A DNA stretch of 64,000 nt, taken from assembly GCF_002575655.3 (NCBI RefSeq), contig NC_053036.3:644140736-644204735 (forward strand). The letters run 5' to 3'. The notes under the pieces were generated by a model that did not search any database, was not told where the DNA came from, and saw only the letters and a list, made by a program, of their open reading frames with translations. Shown here piece by piece: positions 35,640 through 46,923 of this stretch (within the stretch, counting starts at the first letter, position 1; each line of letters begins with the position of its first letter). Position numbers and translations under genes: made by a program. Source of the DNA: Aegilops tauschii subsp. strangulata (Eukaryota; Streptophyta; Magnoliopsida; Poales; Poaceae).

Positions 35640-36550
35640 AGAGAGGCGGTCAAGGAAGGAGGGCTGGAGCTTGGCTAGGAGAGAGGAACGGGGAGGAGAA
35701 GCGGCGGAGGCGGCGGCGGCGAAAGGATGCGGGAGAGCTGAAGAGGCAGAGGTGGGGTTTGCTTAGCAAAGAAGGAAAAGCAGTCTATGGGAGGTGTTAT
35801 GTGGACACCGCATGATTCATCGCAACTCGAAGCACGCTGACAGCGCCCAGGACGAGACAGAAGCAGGTCCCACCCACCTCGCGTGCCCACCACGCGACGC
35901 GAGCCAACCCAGCGCCTCGCAGCATGCGACGCGAACCAATCAGCGGCTTCCTCCGGCGACGCTTCCGATTGGGTGGCCGCAAATATCTCTCGATTTACCT
36001 GACCAGTAGCGCTGAGGACGTGGCTATCGCGAGGTATCACTCTTGATGTACAGCTTATTATTTTGGATTAGGGCACAAAATGGAGCCTTCTAAGGACGTT
36101 TGAAATCTGAGCCGTCCGACTGTGTGTCGAAAAGACTTTCAGCCGTTGGATCTTGAGATGGGATGATCCTAGTCGTCGGATCAAAGCAAACACTACTACA
36201 ATGAATAGTGTTTCTCATTTCTTACTTCCAAATTTATGCGTTACCTGGCTGACATGTGGGGTCTATGGTCCGTGGGCCCGTGCTGTCATTGCCTCTCAAC
36301 GCTGGTGTGGCCGGTGCTGCCGTGGATAGGCGAGGGGGTCGTGCCACCGCGTTGTAATTTTGGGTAGCCACCGAGGGCACTTTCAGTATTTCATGTGGTC
36401 GTCCTTGCATGGCGCACCGTGGGTGGGTGGTCTGCGTCTAAAGACGAGGAGAGCGACGTTTTGGGCAAGAACCCTAGCCGCCCCATCCCCGCGTCCTCTC
36501 GCACTCGATCCCCCCTCTCGCTGACGGCGTCGTCCGTGTCCGCGCCTCGC
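35640..36550. other. No gene recognised
   Basis: Purine-rich at first, then mixed. Open frames in GC-rich parts are on both strands and lack motifs. Confidence 0.4.
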
Positions 36551-36660
36551 CCATCTCGTTCTCCCCGTTGGCCGCCTCCTTCCTCGCCCATCTCCTTCTC
36601 CCCGCTGGCCGCCTCCTTCCCCGCCCATCTCCTTCTCCCCGTTGGCCGCCTCCACTCTCC
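36550..36660 (+). repeat. 37-bp minisatellite, three copies
   Basis: Units beginning 'ctccccgttggccgcctcct' repeat with a period of 37 bp, the third incomplete. The overlapping open frames are low-complexity Pro/Arg/Ala peptides. Confidence 0.8.
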
Positions 36661-36829
36661 TATCGCCATCTGACCCAGATGCGGCCGCAGTCCGCCGGCG
36701 CCACAGGCGGAGGAGATGCCGGCGCCGCAGGCGGAGGAGACGCGACTAGGAGGAGCACGAGCCACCTTCGCCACCTACCCGACGACGCTGTGAAGGAAGC
36801 GAGCAGAGAGGTAGGGCGCCGCCAGCGCC

Positions 36830-37427
36830 GTGAACCCGTGCGACACCAACAGCCTGCCGGTCTGTGCGTGCCTCCACGGGTTCGCGTCGCTGTGACACGC
36901 CGCGCCAGGTGCACGTGCGCTTCGTCACGAAGCTGCTGCCTCTGCTCCGCCCTCCGTCCACCGCCATCGCGGTCCTCGCCGAGCTCTCCCACATGGGCCT
37001 CTCCGAGATAGTCAACAGCCTCCTCTTCTCTGGTGAGCGCGGCATCCTCACCCTGACCCTGACCTCAGTGTGACGCGAATTTTTTCCTTTTCTAAACTGG
37101 TCGCTCCGTTTCGCAGCCGAGCCGGACCACCGGCACAGCCCTTCGACTTCATCGTGGATGGCGAGCTCATGCGGATGCCGCTCCATCAGTTCCTAGTCGC
37201 CAAGGGCATCTCGGTGGGTATGAATTCGTGTTTGGAGAGTTGGGTTTTGGGAGGTATTTCTGTGCGATGGACGTGGTTCTGAAAATTATGTGGGGATTTG
37301 GTGTGATTGTTTCTGCAGGAGCGCGCGCTTGAGCTCGAGAACATAAAAGAGCTGTGGCGCCGGGGAAGCAGGAGCCACCATTGCCACACGATGACTGGGT
37401 TAGCGCAGTTGATGGGTCCAAACCAAG
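36830..37427 (+). pseudogene. WDR12/YTM1 ribosome-biogenesis protein, N-terminal fragment
   Basis: Three exon-like segments encode the NLE domain of WDR12 (YTM1), which in eukaryotes acts with BOP1/PES1 in 60S subunit maturation in the nucleolus. Exon 36,864-37,032 reads VHVRFVTKLLPLL and MGLSEIVNSLL. Exon 37,117-37,213 reads PFDFIVDGELMRMPLHQFLV then AKGIS. Exon 37,319-37,427 reads ERALELE and, in a shifted frame, QEPPLPHDDWVSAVDGS. Introns are GT-AG. Damage: a one-base loss just before PFDF and an extra base in the A-run near 37,345. The WD40 repeats are absent; a copia element starts 309 bp downstream. Before the NLE part (about 36,830-36,893) another frame reads NPCDTNSLPVCACLHGF, a Cys-rich motif like that of G-type lectin receptor kinases, suggesting a chimaera. 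Confidence 0.75.
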
Positions 37428-37735
37428 GTATGGCTGTGGTCTGATGAGGATTTAGTTGGTCAATGATGCTCTAATTTGTCAAGGACTTGCGGCAATGTGT
37501 GTATTAGGTACAATTGGATGAAGTCACATTCTGTTTTTGGATTTGAGGAATGCCTTGCCTTAGTTAGATAGCAGTGGCTACTTGATGCCAAAAAGAACCC
37601 AGATTATGTCCATTTTTGGTTCATAGTAGGTGATAGTTGAGCTGGAGTAGGTTAAAACGAGGATTATCATCAGTCTGCTTGCATAAATAGTTTATGAATA
37701 CTTTAATAATCCATTGTTTAGATACCTCTCTATAC

Positions 37736-37908
37736 TGTTAGGATTTAATTAATGCTATTAATCCCTACTTTTTCTAAAGGATTCGATTGTCTCGTGGCCC
37801 TTCAGAGACACCCTTCGGAGGCTATATGTATGTGTAAACCATCATCAATGAGAATAAGGATTCACTTTTATTTCTCTGTCTCCCCCTCTCTCTCGTTTCT
37901 CTTTAACA
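37736..37908 (+). repeat. 5' LTR of the copia element
   Basis: Starts TGTTAGG and ends TTTAACA. It differs from the 3' LTR at roughly a dozen positions, including a 'ttcggag' versus 'ttcagggg' region, so the insertion is not recent. Confidence 0.92.
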
Positions 37909-38318
37909 CGTTATCAGCCACGCTAGATTCTAAGAGCATCTCCAGCAGCGCCCCCCGGAAAAGCCTCCTCAGGCGATTTTTTCGCGCCGGCGCGAAAAAA
38001 GGGCCCAGTCGCGCCCCCAGGAGCCCGATTTTCACCGGCCTAGGCCGAAATCAGCGTCGGCGGACCCAGGCTGAACTCGGGGCGCTGGGGGCGCCCGGGG
38101 GCGCCGGGGCGAGCAGTTTTGGCGCGAAAGAGCCGCAGGCCAGCCGCGTGAGCGACACCGCGCCTCGTCTTCCCCCAGCGCCTTGGTTTCCCGTGGGGAA
38201 TCAATGGCAAGGCTGTCGCCGGTCAGCCTTGCCATTGATTCCTCACGGGCGGCGCGTCACGGGGCAACGCGCCGACGCCTCCCCTCCCTCGCACGCGTAC
38301 ACATGGGCGCGGCGCGGC

Positions 38319-38326
38319 TATATAAG
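38319..38326 (+). promoter_or_regulatory. TATA-box-like TATATAAG
   Basis: A consensus TATATAAG in otherwise very GC-rich sequence, about 100 bp before the expected start of the ORF at 38,422. It is well placed for a transcription start near 38,350. Confidence 0.6.
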
Positions 38327-38421
38327 CCGGTGGCCTCCCTCGCCTCTGGCCACACCAGCCCTAGCCGCCGAGCTCTACCTCTCCCGAGCGCCGCCGCCGA
38401 GCCCTCCCTCTCCCTCTCCCG

Positions 38422-39462
38422 GTGGCCGAACGTTTCCCCGGAGACGAGGCGGCGGCCAACGGCTTCGGCCGCCGCTCGCTCCGCGAACAGGAGTCGTGGC
38501 TCCGGTTCGAGGCGAACATCCCGGCGCCGCCGGACATGTGCGCCGGGTCGACGGGGTGGAGGCTCAGCAACGGGGGAGTGCCCATTCCCCCGTTGCCCGA
38601 TGCCGTGGCGCGCCCCTCCTACTTCGCCGATGAGGTAGAGGTCGTGCGCGCGTCCCTCACCGACGCCCAGCTCGCCCTCCCCCAGTACGCCGCCGACAAC
38701 CACGCGGCTTGGGCGGCGTACTTCGAGCGCCGTCAGCAGCAGAGGCTGGCGTCCACCAACGGCGCGCCGGTGGTGGGCGGCCTGAAGAACAGCGAGGGGC
38801 GCCACCTGTGGTGGGGCGTCCCCGGCCGCACACTCGAGGGCGTGCTGACGCACCTTGAGGGCGGCAACAACCCGCGTTGGATGCCCAGGAGGTTCGGCGC
38901 CTCCTCTTCTTCCTCCTCGCACTCTTCTTCCCACTCCTCCGGCTCTCCGGCGCTGCTCGGCATCAAGGCCGAGCCCGCGGCGGAGACGCCGCTCGGCCGG
39001 CGCACTCGCAGCGTCGGCATCGTCATCAACGAGGGCAGCCGGCGCGCCTCCTCGTCGGCTCCTCTGCGCTTCGTCAAGCCAAAGACGGAGCCAGGGCTCG
39101 CGCCGGTGAAGACGGAGCCGGGCCTCCACACCGTGAAGAAGGAGCAAGGCAACGTGGAGCTCGACGACGACGCGGCCCTGGAATGGGCGCGCAAGGACTC
39201 CCTGAAGATGGCGAGGGAGCGCCAGTGCGCCGCCCTGCGGTGGTTCGAGCAGCGCCGCCGGGGCCGCGACGAAGAAGGATTCGTCGTCATCGAGGACAAC
39301 GACGACGACGACGCGCCGCCGCCACCAGTCCGCGTTGGCGACGCCGGTCAGGGGTCCACCAGGGACGGCCGCGTTAAGGAGGAGAAGGCCGACGACGACG
39401 ACGGTGGCGAGGATGGCGGCGGCGACGGCGACTACTCGGCGTTCAGTGATTTCTTTTTTTAA
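38422..39462 (+). CDS. Unknown ORF of the TAA-flanked element, 346 codons
   Basis: Open from a GTG at 38,422 (where an ATG would be expected; the first in-frame ATG is 38,536) to TAA at 39,460-39,462. Very GC-rich. No transposase or named domain is recognised. N-terminal part: ESWLRFEANIPAPPDM, YAADNHAAWAAYF, and a WWGVPGRTLEGVLTHLEGGN block, which I recall from many repetitive grass proteins. Middle: a Ser run (about residues 160-175). C-terminal half: four Lys sites of the SUMO type (IKAEP, VKTEP, VKKEQ, VKEEK), then FVVIEDNDDDD, which fits a SUMO-interacting motif, an Asp/Glu/Gly-rich tail and a final FSDFFF. Function is unknown. Retention of a 346-codon frame is notable, but high GC content also favours open frames. 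Confidence 0.55.
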   Translation: MAERFPGDEAAANGFGRRSLREQESWLRFEANIPAPPDMCAGSTGWRLSNGGVPIPPLPDAVARPSYFADEVEVVRASLTDAQLALPQYAADNHAAWAAYFERRQQQRLASTNGAPVVGGLKNSEGRHLWWGVPGRTLEGVLTHLEGGNNPRWMPRRFGASSSSSSHSSSHSSGSPALLGIKAEPAAETPLGRRTRSVGIVINEGSRRASSSAPLRFVKPKTEPGLAPVKTEPGLHTVKKEQGNVELDDDAALEWARKDSLKMARERQCAALRWFEQRRRGRDEEGFVVIEDNDDDDAPPPPVRVGDAGQGSTRDGRVKEEKADDDDGGEDGGGDGDYSAFSDFFF

Positions 39463-39699
39463 TTATATTTGCTATGTACCGCCGAACATGTCAATATATG
39501 CCAAAGTTTGTCAAAATTTAGCCATGTTTGAATGAATTCGCCGAACGTTTTTTTTTTAATTATGAGCATCTGGGGCGGTCCTGGGCCGGCGACTAGGGAC
39601 CAACTCGCTCCAGGCCCTTTTTTTGCACCGGCTCACCCCAGGCGACGATTTTAGGTGCCCTGGGGGCCAACAGCTGCAGATGCTCTAAGGCGGAGCGAG

Positions 39700-41930
39700 A
39701 AGGCCACGAACACACAAGGCCGCCGATGGCTCGCTGGAAAAGAAAAGCGAAAAGGATGAACTCTGCAGCGGAGCCGTGCCTCCCGGCGGAGCAATTCTAT
39801 CGGCGATTAGTCCGGCGCTCGGGCACAACAACGAGGCGTGCACGCACAAACCTCCTCAACGCCTCGCGTGATTCCCAGCGGTACCGGCGCTCTCCGGCGT
39901 GGCGGACTGCAGCATCAAGTCTTGCGCGGATGGCGACATCAGTCACGGCAGGGCCCGCATCTGTACTCGCGATGACGACTCCATCCAGCGCGCACGGCTT
40001 CCGCACAGGAGAATTCCTATCGCTGGTGATTCGATCTACCACAACCCCGTCCACGAGATGGCGAGATGGATCGATCGCTACTCAGACAGAAACAGGAAGA
40101 AATCCTTGAACAAGGAAGACGCACAGAGCAGGACACGGGCGTTGGCATCCACGATCAATTGATTAGTAACTGCCCTCTTCACGGCAAGACTTGGAACGGC
40201 GCCTCAGGCCATTCACCAAAAAGACAGACAACATCAGTTTGCATGCATCCGTAGAAGAAATTGATTTGGAAGAATCAACTTCGTTGTCTTTTATGATTAT
40301 TATCACAGATTTAATCATGTACTCGCTCCGTTCGGAATTATTTGTCGCAGAAATGGATATATTTCTGCGACAAATAATTCCGAACGAAGGGAGTATATAT
40401 CTTCTACTCATCTTATGCATGTACTACTCGCCCGGATCGAGCATGTGAGCATGGAGACACCGATTGCTACTCCAAGTAGGATTCAGGAGAAATTTTTCAT
40501 CGACGATGGCGGCAAACACGGCCGATCTCCTCACAGAGATGCGGAATCAGATCCGTCAAATGGATCGATGGTTATCCCGGTTTGCATATCCACTCACTAA
40601 ATTAATGCATGAATTGATTGGTTTTGACCACGTACTAGTTTTGAACGGATGAACTAACCATTGCGTATACTAGTCTTGGTTGTTGCTGATCGGGACGGCG
40701 ACCCATTGCGATGGAGCGCTACCGTAAGCAGGTCGTGGAAGCGGCGGCCTCAGCGTCCAGCGCACGGCGAGACGCAAACTCGTCCTCCCAGACCGAGGCG
40801 ACGGAGCGGGGGCATCCGCGGCGCACTGGTCCTCCCGACCGGCGTCGCGCGAGCATGGCCGTCGGCCTGGCCCTCCCACTGTCCCACTGCACACGCCGCA
40901 GATGGTCGCCTCGGCGACCGTGAGGACTGCCTCCAACCACGATGCGGCATGGAAGACCGAGGCCGGCGACGCTCCCGAGCGAACGACGCGCCACTGACCC
41001 ACTGGAGGCACAGCTAGCGCCAGCGCGCATGGTGGCCCCAGGCTGAATCAATGGTCCAGACCAATATTTGCACAACCTTCAATTTCAAAGATTTTGCAAA
41101 TTGGTTCTGTTAACAGTGCTATTTACTAGCATTTATCTGTTTTAGACCCTTTTCAGTATTTGTGCCTTCAAATACTGTACTCTCTGTTGATTAATGTGTA
41201 CTCCATGAGATTGTGATCTAAATAATTTCCGTGTTCACAACATGTTCAAATTATTTATCTTCACTATTTGCAATTGAGATTTTTAATCTCTTGCAAAGTA
41301 AACTCAGTACTTTCATAGTACTCTTTCTCCGTTGAGTACGATGTATTTCGAGATGTTTCTATGATGTATGTATCTCCATGTTCACTATATGTTGAGAATA
41401 ATACATCTATTTGCAATTGATATTTTCAATTTCTTGCAAATACATATGTAAAATTTGAGGTGTCATCCTTAGCAATTTGAGATTCGCACTAATGATTTCG
41501 AGCCACCTTCTTGTAATCTATTAATTTTAAAACATTAAGATGTATTTATATTACGCAATATGTAATATAAATAAATTACCGGTTTTTCACCGGAGATGAT
41601 ATGTTCTATGTGTTTACCACATTGCCATTCTTCATGAACATGTCATAGCGGTCGAGATTGTTTTCTCCCGCACAACAAACTTGTAAATTTTTGACAATAA
41701 CATCTCCCTCATTATATTAGAAAAACACAAGGTAATGAGTTGGATCTACTGCCCATGTGCAGATTATCTCTATTACTGTCAGATCTGTATGATCTTCAAT
41801 GTGTTATGTTTCCATAATTGAGGTTGAGCATTTTCAAGTTATACACTTGAGTCAAACTTTTGCATTCTTATTACAAAACCATGATGGTTTTTAATTTACT
41901 TCTTGTAAACTAATTATCTCTGGCTTGCCC
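39700..41930. other. Interior leader of the copia element, no coding recognised
   Basis: Between the nested element and the gag remnant. 39,700-40,170 and 40,670-41,040 are GC-rich, with open frames on both strands and no motif. 41,090-41,930 is AT-rich with 'tatttgcaattgatatttt' words repeated at 41,265 and 41,408. The Stowaway MITE lies at 40,322. Confidence 0.45.
40322..40393. mobile_element. Stowaway MITE (72 bp) nested in the copia element
   Basis: Starts 'ctcgctccgttcggaattat' and ends 'ataattccgaacgaagggag', an almost perfect hairpin with centre 'gatatat'. TA duplications lie at 40,320-40,321 and 40,394-40,395. It is a short deletion form of a Triticeae Stowaway family with the 'ttcggaattatttgtcgcag' arm. 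Confidence 0.93.
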
Positions 41931-41941
41931 CTATAAGTAAT

Positions 41942-44900
41942 CGATGGCTAACAATTTGAGGCTCTTGCCCTCAATGGCCACAACTTACTTAAGCGGGTCA
42001 TGGACATCAAGATCAGTCTTGCATCCCATGGGATAGCGCGTGCAATCCAAGCCACGCCACCGGGACGCAAAGGACCTCAAGGGTAATGGTTTGAAACTCA
42101 CTTCAAACCCTCAACCTGACACCATCAAGCTGTCGCGAGACCCTATGCGCATGGAGAGCATGATGGTTGAATATGCATCAACCGACATGTTTGGAGACTA
42201 TAGATTCAGTCCCTTAGTCTCCTTAGTGATCTATTTATTTATGTCCATTTATGATTTTCTAATAAGAACATGATTATTGTTGTCATCATATATTGTATGT
42301 CACAATATATTGTATCAGCACTTTGGTACAAATACATTTGTATGTATTCTATATATCTGACAGTGATTTTCTTAAGAATCTTCATGTCTATATATAGATT
42401 TCTAAGGGGGTCAATCTGATGAAAGATGATTTGAGCCTTGTGGACATATGCATCACGAACTCTATACTCGGGGAAGTGAAATGTTTCCACTCTCGTTGAG
42501 AGAAAGGATATATTTTAAAATCGCTAGACGCGATGAGGTATTTGTTGGCTCAACTCGAGTCATATTTACTGTCCCTGTGGGTACTCGAGTAACGTCAGGA
42601 TGCTTTATTGCTCCCGGGTTTAACTCGTACCCTACTAAATTATAGAGGTATCCGCCCAAATAGTTTCCATAGTGAAACTTATGATGACAACAAAGAGGGA
42701 TATCTTCTCTTTACCATACGCAACGGATATGGCAAGCACATTCTCTATGTATCATCATGGTTGTACTACACATACTACAAAACCCGTAGCATATGTTGCG
42801 TACGAGATAGTTTCCAAAGTGTCTTTTGCATGACAACCTTGGCATTCCCGCCTTGGTCATCGAGACATTGGGTTGAAACTGAAACTATCAGCAATTCCAA
42901 TAGTTTATGATTATTATGATGCTAAATTCTAATAACATTTGGATTTTATGCGCATCCCAAGTGACACAGGGAAGCTAATTTTAAGGCTCGCACACCTTAA
43001 AGTCTACGCTGAACCACTCAGACTCCTTGAATGCATCAAGTTGAGGTAAGTGGTTCTTCCCATCCATTGACTAGACTATTCAGGTATTCCATGGTTCTAA
43101 AAGACATATCTACATGATAGTCTTAAGTATGTGTTTTATTCACACAAAACCATTGGATCATTATCCTGACATCGATTTCAAGTAAATCAAATGGATAACA
43201 TTGCAGAATTCTCCTTGAGTGCCTTCTCTATGGACCTCGGATTGAAGTTTAGCAATTTGTCCTAATGTCTAGACTCAAAATGGTTTGGTAGAATCCCATC
43301 CAAAGAATTGAGCTCATTGCATGATCTTTACTTTGAAATTGCAAATTACCAACTTTACGTTGGAGTCATGTAGTTTTACATGCTCATGACCAAACTGCAT
43401 AATATTATTCTCCTCTGTCTTTGATACGTGGAAATCTATCAAGTATTTCCTATCTGCGGTAATTCGGTTGCATACCGATATCACCACCAGGCATACATCA
43501 TTGACCCCTCAACATATAGTTGGGATCTATGTGAGGAATAACTGTATTTTCGTCAATACCTCAAGCCCCTCGCATGGGGAGTTATTCAAGGCCAGTATGC
43601 TGATTCAATGAGGAACGTTTCCAGGCATTACGGGGAGATTTCAAGTACCATAAAAATGCCAGGAAATTAGTGGAATGTTCAACACATTTCTGCCTCAAAT
43701 CCACGTACTCAAAGATCTGAACCATGCGTTCAGAAGATTTGCAACACATTGCAAATAATCTGCCAGATTCATTTACTGACTATAAAGGTGTCACACAATC
43801 CTACAATCCTGCAAAAGTACGCCTGAAAGAGTGGAGGTGCCAGCAAAATCCACCCCACTCCTCGTTCAAAGCAACAGGAGGAGATGTATGGCAGAAGTAC
43901 ATCAGGATTTAGCTTCTCGCAAGCAAGGATATCAAGGCCTGTGAATCAGTAAATGCAAGTCAACTTCACGTTGGCAGACACCTAATGGGTAGTATACACC
44001 CAGTGGACGGGAAACCTCCACCAACCCAGGTCATAGTGCACACAATGACCGGGATATCGGAATACCCGACTCAATCGCATTGGGAAATCGCGAGAAGTCA
44101 CTACGGGTAACGATATTTTCATCAACTATATATTGATATATAGATTCTGGAGAATCATATAACCGGAAGTCTACAATTGTCGACATACATTTCTCAACTA
44201 GATTTCAAAACCTTACAAATGATTCAGATCCAAAGACCATGGCCATGGCAAAGTGTGACCAACACTCGGACTGAACTCAAGCAAAGGGTATAATCTAGGC
44301 AAAAATGATCTTGCTCAATAATGGGAAGGTATTCATAAGCAATACCTACACCAGTTTTCTTCTGGAAACAGAATTGAGAACAATGAGGTGGTGAAACAAA
44401 GAGCAAGTATTGTAGCACAAGGGTTCACGCAGATACCCAACTATTCTCCAGAGGTGGAATCTCTTTCCGATAACTCATATCATTAACAGTTCAAAATCAT
44501 CTATCTCTGTAGTTGATAGATGTAGTGATTACATATCCATGTGGATCACTAGATTTAGAAATATATGATTGATTTCCGATGGAATCTCAATTCTGAATCG
44601 AAATACAAAATGCAACATACATTGTGTAAAATCGGTAAGCCACCATACGGCTTATTGTGGTCGGTACATATGGTACAACCGACGTAGTGAGATCCTTATG
44701 CACAAGGATTACTCTTACAATGATGATTATCCATGTGTTGTGTGTCTGCAATGATGACACATGTAATCATCTAAGTGACAGACTTTAAAATGAAGGATTT
44801 GGGTAAACCAAAATACCGCTCGTTACTACAACTTGAGCAGCTTCATTCATACATTATGGTATACTATGTTGTCTATATCCAAAATATATTGGAGAAATTC

Positions 44901-45180
44901 ATTGTGGACAAATCTTATATATCCATAACTCTCATGGTAGTTCATTCTCTAGACGTAGAGAAAGATCTATTAGACCAAGAGATGATGGAAATGAGATATT
45001 GGGACTCAACGTTCCATAATGCCATTGGATCCACCAAACACAATTGGTTGGTACTCAAGAATATCTTTCGATATCTTCAAGGCATGAAACATCTTGTCCT
45101 GGTTTTTCAGTTTCGGAGAAATCTGGACACCAATATCATTGGATACATCGATCAGATCCCCACTATCAGATCATAGACAA
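41942..45180 (+). pseudogene. Degraded copia gag-pol
   Basis: Readable in pieces across all three plus frames. The gag start is at about 41,958-42,055 (NGHN, then MDIKISLASHGIARAIQ). The gag-pre-integrase motif WHSRLGHRDIG is at about 42,838. A reverse-transcriptase piece with VAQGFTQIPNYSPEVES lies at about 44,407-44,460. A later RT piece with MKDLGKPKY is at about 44,790. A piece like KNIFRYLQGMKHLVLVF at about 45,055 precedes RNase H. Stops and frame changes occur every 50-100 codons. An integrase core was not clearly readable at 43,000-44,000, so parts may be deleted. The element cannot make its own proteins. Confidence 0.8.
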
Positions 45181-45827
45181 GTTTAGTGTTCCTACTAGGT
45201 GTGGTAGCCCTCTCATGAAGAGTCTTCAAATCAGACCTCATGGCTACATTCACCAACCATTATCTCAACGATAATGTTTCTTGTGTTGCCCGGATGCAAA
45301 CATGTTACATAATAAGCAATATCACTATATTGCATATCTTGCAAGTCAAATCATGTGACTGATTTGTTCAGCGGGTCTCTACCAACTTCTATGTTTTGGT
45401 ATGTGACGGCTTCGAATTTTTGCAAGAATCAGGGGGAGTATCTTCCTGAATTGTTCCTGTTCAATGCATCATATTATACTCTTTTTCCCTTCATGAGTTT
45501 ACTTTACAGGTTCTCATAAAGGTTTTTAATGAGGTAATATCAACATGAGATCATATGTCATACTTTCTGTTTTCCCCACCGGGTTTTTTTAGGAAAGTAT
45601 ATACGACATATTTATTGTCCTCTAAACTCTATAGGTTTTCTCGTATTGAGTTAAAAGAGACAATAACCATTATATGTTGCATCATTTTCTCCTTATTTTT
45701 CCCACTGGGTTTGAACGAGTTTTAGCAACATATGGAACACCTATCTCCTCATATTTTCCCCACAGGGTTTTTGGAGGAGCTTCTCAAGATGATGATACTT
45801 ACACTAACAAGCATGGATTAGGGGGAG

Positions 45828-46001
45828 TGTTAGGATTTAATTAATCCTATTAATCCCTACTTTTTCTAAAGGAGGCGGTTGTCTCGTGTCCCTTCAGAGA
45901 CACCCCTTCAGGGGCTATATGTATGTGTAACCCATCATCAATGAGAACAAGGATTCACTTTTACTTCTCTGTCTCCCCCTCTCTCTCGTTTCTCTTTAAC
46001 A
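45828..46001 (+). repeat. 3' LTR of the copia element
   Basis: Direct copy of 37,736-37,908, starting TGTTAGG directly after the purine tract and followed by TATAC. Confidence 0.92.
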
Positions 46002-46006
46002 TATAC

Positions 46007-46920
46007 CATGTCCACACTGGCTTCCAATGTAGAAGCAGGGGATATGTTTGTGATCAATTGGTAATACTGAGGAACGATAACATGAACTTCAAAGTAAGCT
46101 GAAATAGAGGACAGATTTGTATTCTAACATGTTGTTGTGCTCAGTCAATGTCAAAAAACGAGTTAGTTTTGGAATATTTTTAGATAAAGACTTGCATGAC
46201 TTTATCTATTTCCTAGGTGCATTCATTTAATACGAGAAGTAAACGTTGCCTGCATTCCATGTTTTCTTTATAAAAGAGTAGGAAATGAACAACTAAGAAT
46301 CGCAAAGTTAGACACCAGACACTAGCATTGCATATATCAGGCAGTAGATTAAAAATGGTTAAAACTTTGAGTTCATCAGATGAATCAATATTTGAGAAAT
46401 ATGACAGTTTAATTTGTTTTCATAATATTTGATTGCATAGCATCTTCCAGTGGCGTATTTGTGAACTAGATAGAGATTATTATATGTAATGTAGTGTTGG
46501 GTTCTTTTAATTCTTTTGCACAGGTTGCTATGCGACGTGTCATTTACTGAGCTCCATTAGTTGTTATATCTGCAACTGCTACTGGATCTGTGGTGGAAAT
46601 TGGCATAGTTGTCAACAATCCAAATTGTCTTCTTGGGTTAGGATTTTTGTGGGAGCAATTTGATTTTGGTCAACATGTGAAATGATGGAAGAAGTCCGGA
46701 AAAGTAAAAGACAGGCAGTGAAGATTCTGATTACCAGCAAAATTACACGATGATCCATCTTATAACTGAAGAATATTTATGGAGAACATGCTATTTCTGT
46801 ACATATAGTTGTGCTGGGGTCGAGATTGCAGGTGCAAGTCTGATTTATGGGTTCCACCGTGATGTTATTTTTAGAATAAGCATGGATGCATGCTCGCAAC
46901 AAGGATACGACATTTAGTTT
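46007..46920. other. No gene recognised
   Basis: AT-rich sequence continuing the target locus after the copia insertion. If the WDR12 fragment were complete, its WD40 exons would be expected here; none was seen. Confidence 0.4.
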
Positions 46921-46923
46921 TTT

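Larger units (their letters stand above)
37934..39685 (+). mobile_element. TAA-flanked 1.75-kb element with one long ORF and no transposase
   Basis: Starts GAGCATCTCCAGCAGC and ends GCTGCAGATGCTC, an inverted pair, flanked by TAA at 37,931-37,933 and 39,686-39,688. TAA duplication and the GAGCATCT terminus place it with PIF/Harbinger elements; the Harbinger element ending at 16,507 has the same GATGCTC end. The subterminal parts are GC-rich (gcgccggcgcgaaaaaa). It carries a TATA-like box and one open frame, but no transposase, so it would depend on one supplied elsewhere. It lies inside the copia element just after its 5' LTR. Confidence 0.8.
37736..46001 (+). mobile_element. Full-length Ty1/copia LTR retrotransposon with nested insertions
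   Basis: Two LTRs of 173 and 174 bp (37,736-37,908 and 45,828-46,001) in direct orientation are flanked by the perfect 5-bp duplication TATAC (37,731-37,735 and 46,002-46,006). A purine tract 'ttagggggag' precedes the 3' LTR, and 'cgttatcagcca' follows the 5' LTR as a primer-binding-site candidate. The interior holds degraded gag-pol in plus orientation. Two insertions were found inside: a TAA-flanked element at 37,934-39,685 and a Stowaway MITE at 40,322-40,393. Unusually short LTRs. It inserted downstream of the WDR12 fragment. Confidence 0.92.

Noticed and set aside
36383..37186. GC-rich frames on both strands around the WDR12 fragment
   Set aside because: They overlap the NLE exons in wrong frames or cross the 37-bp minisatellite; only the NLE reading has family similarity.
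38257..39299. Minus-strand frames of 296 and 188 codons opposite the element ORF
   Set aside because: Antisense shadows of the GC-rich plus-strand ORF; the plus frame has the TATA-like box and low-complexity patterns of a real protein.
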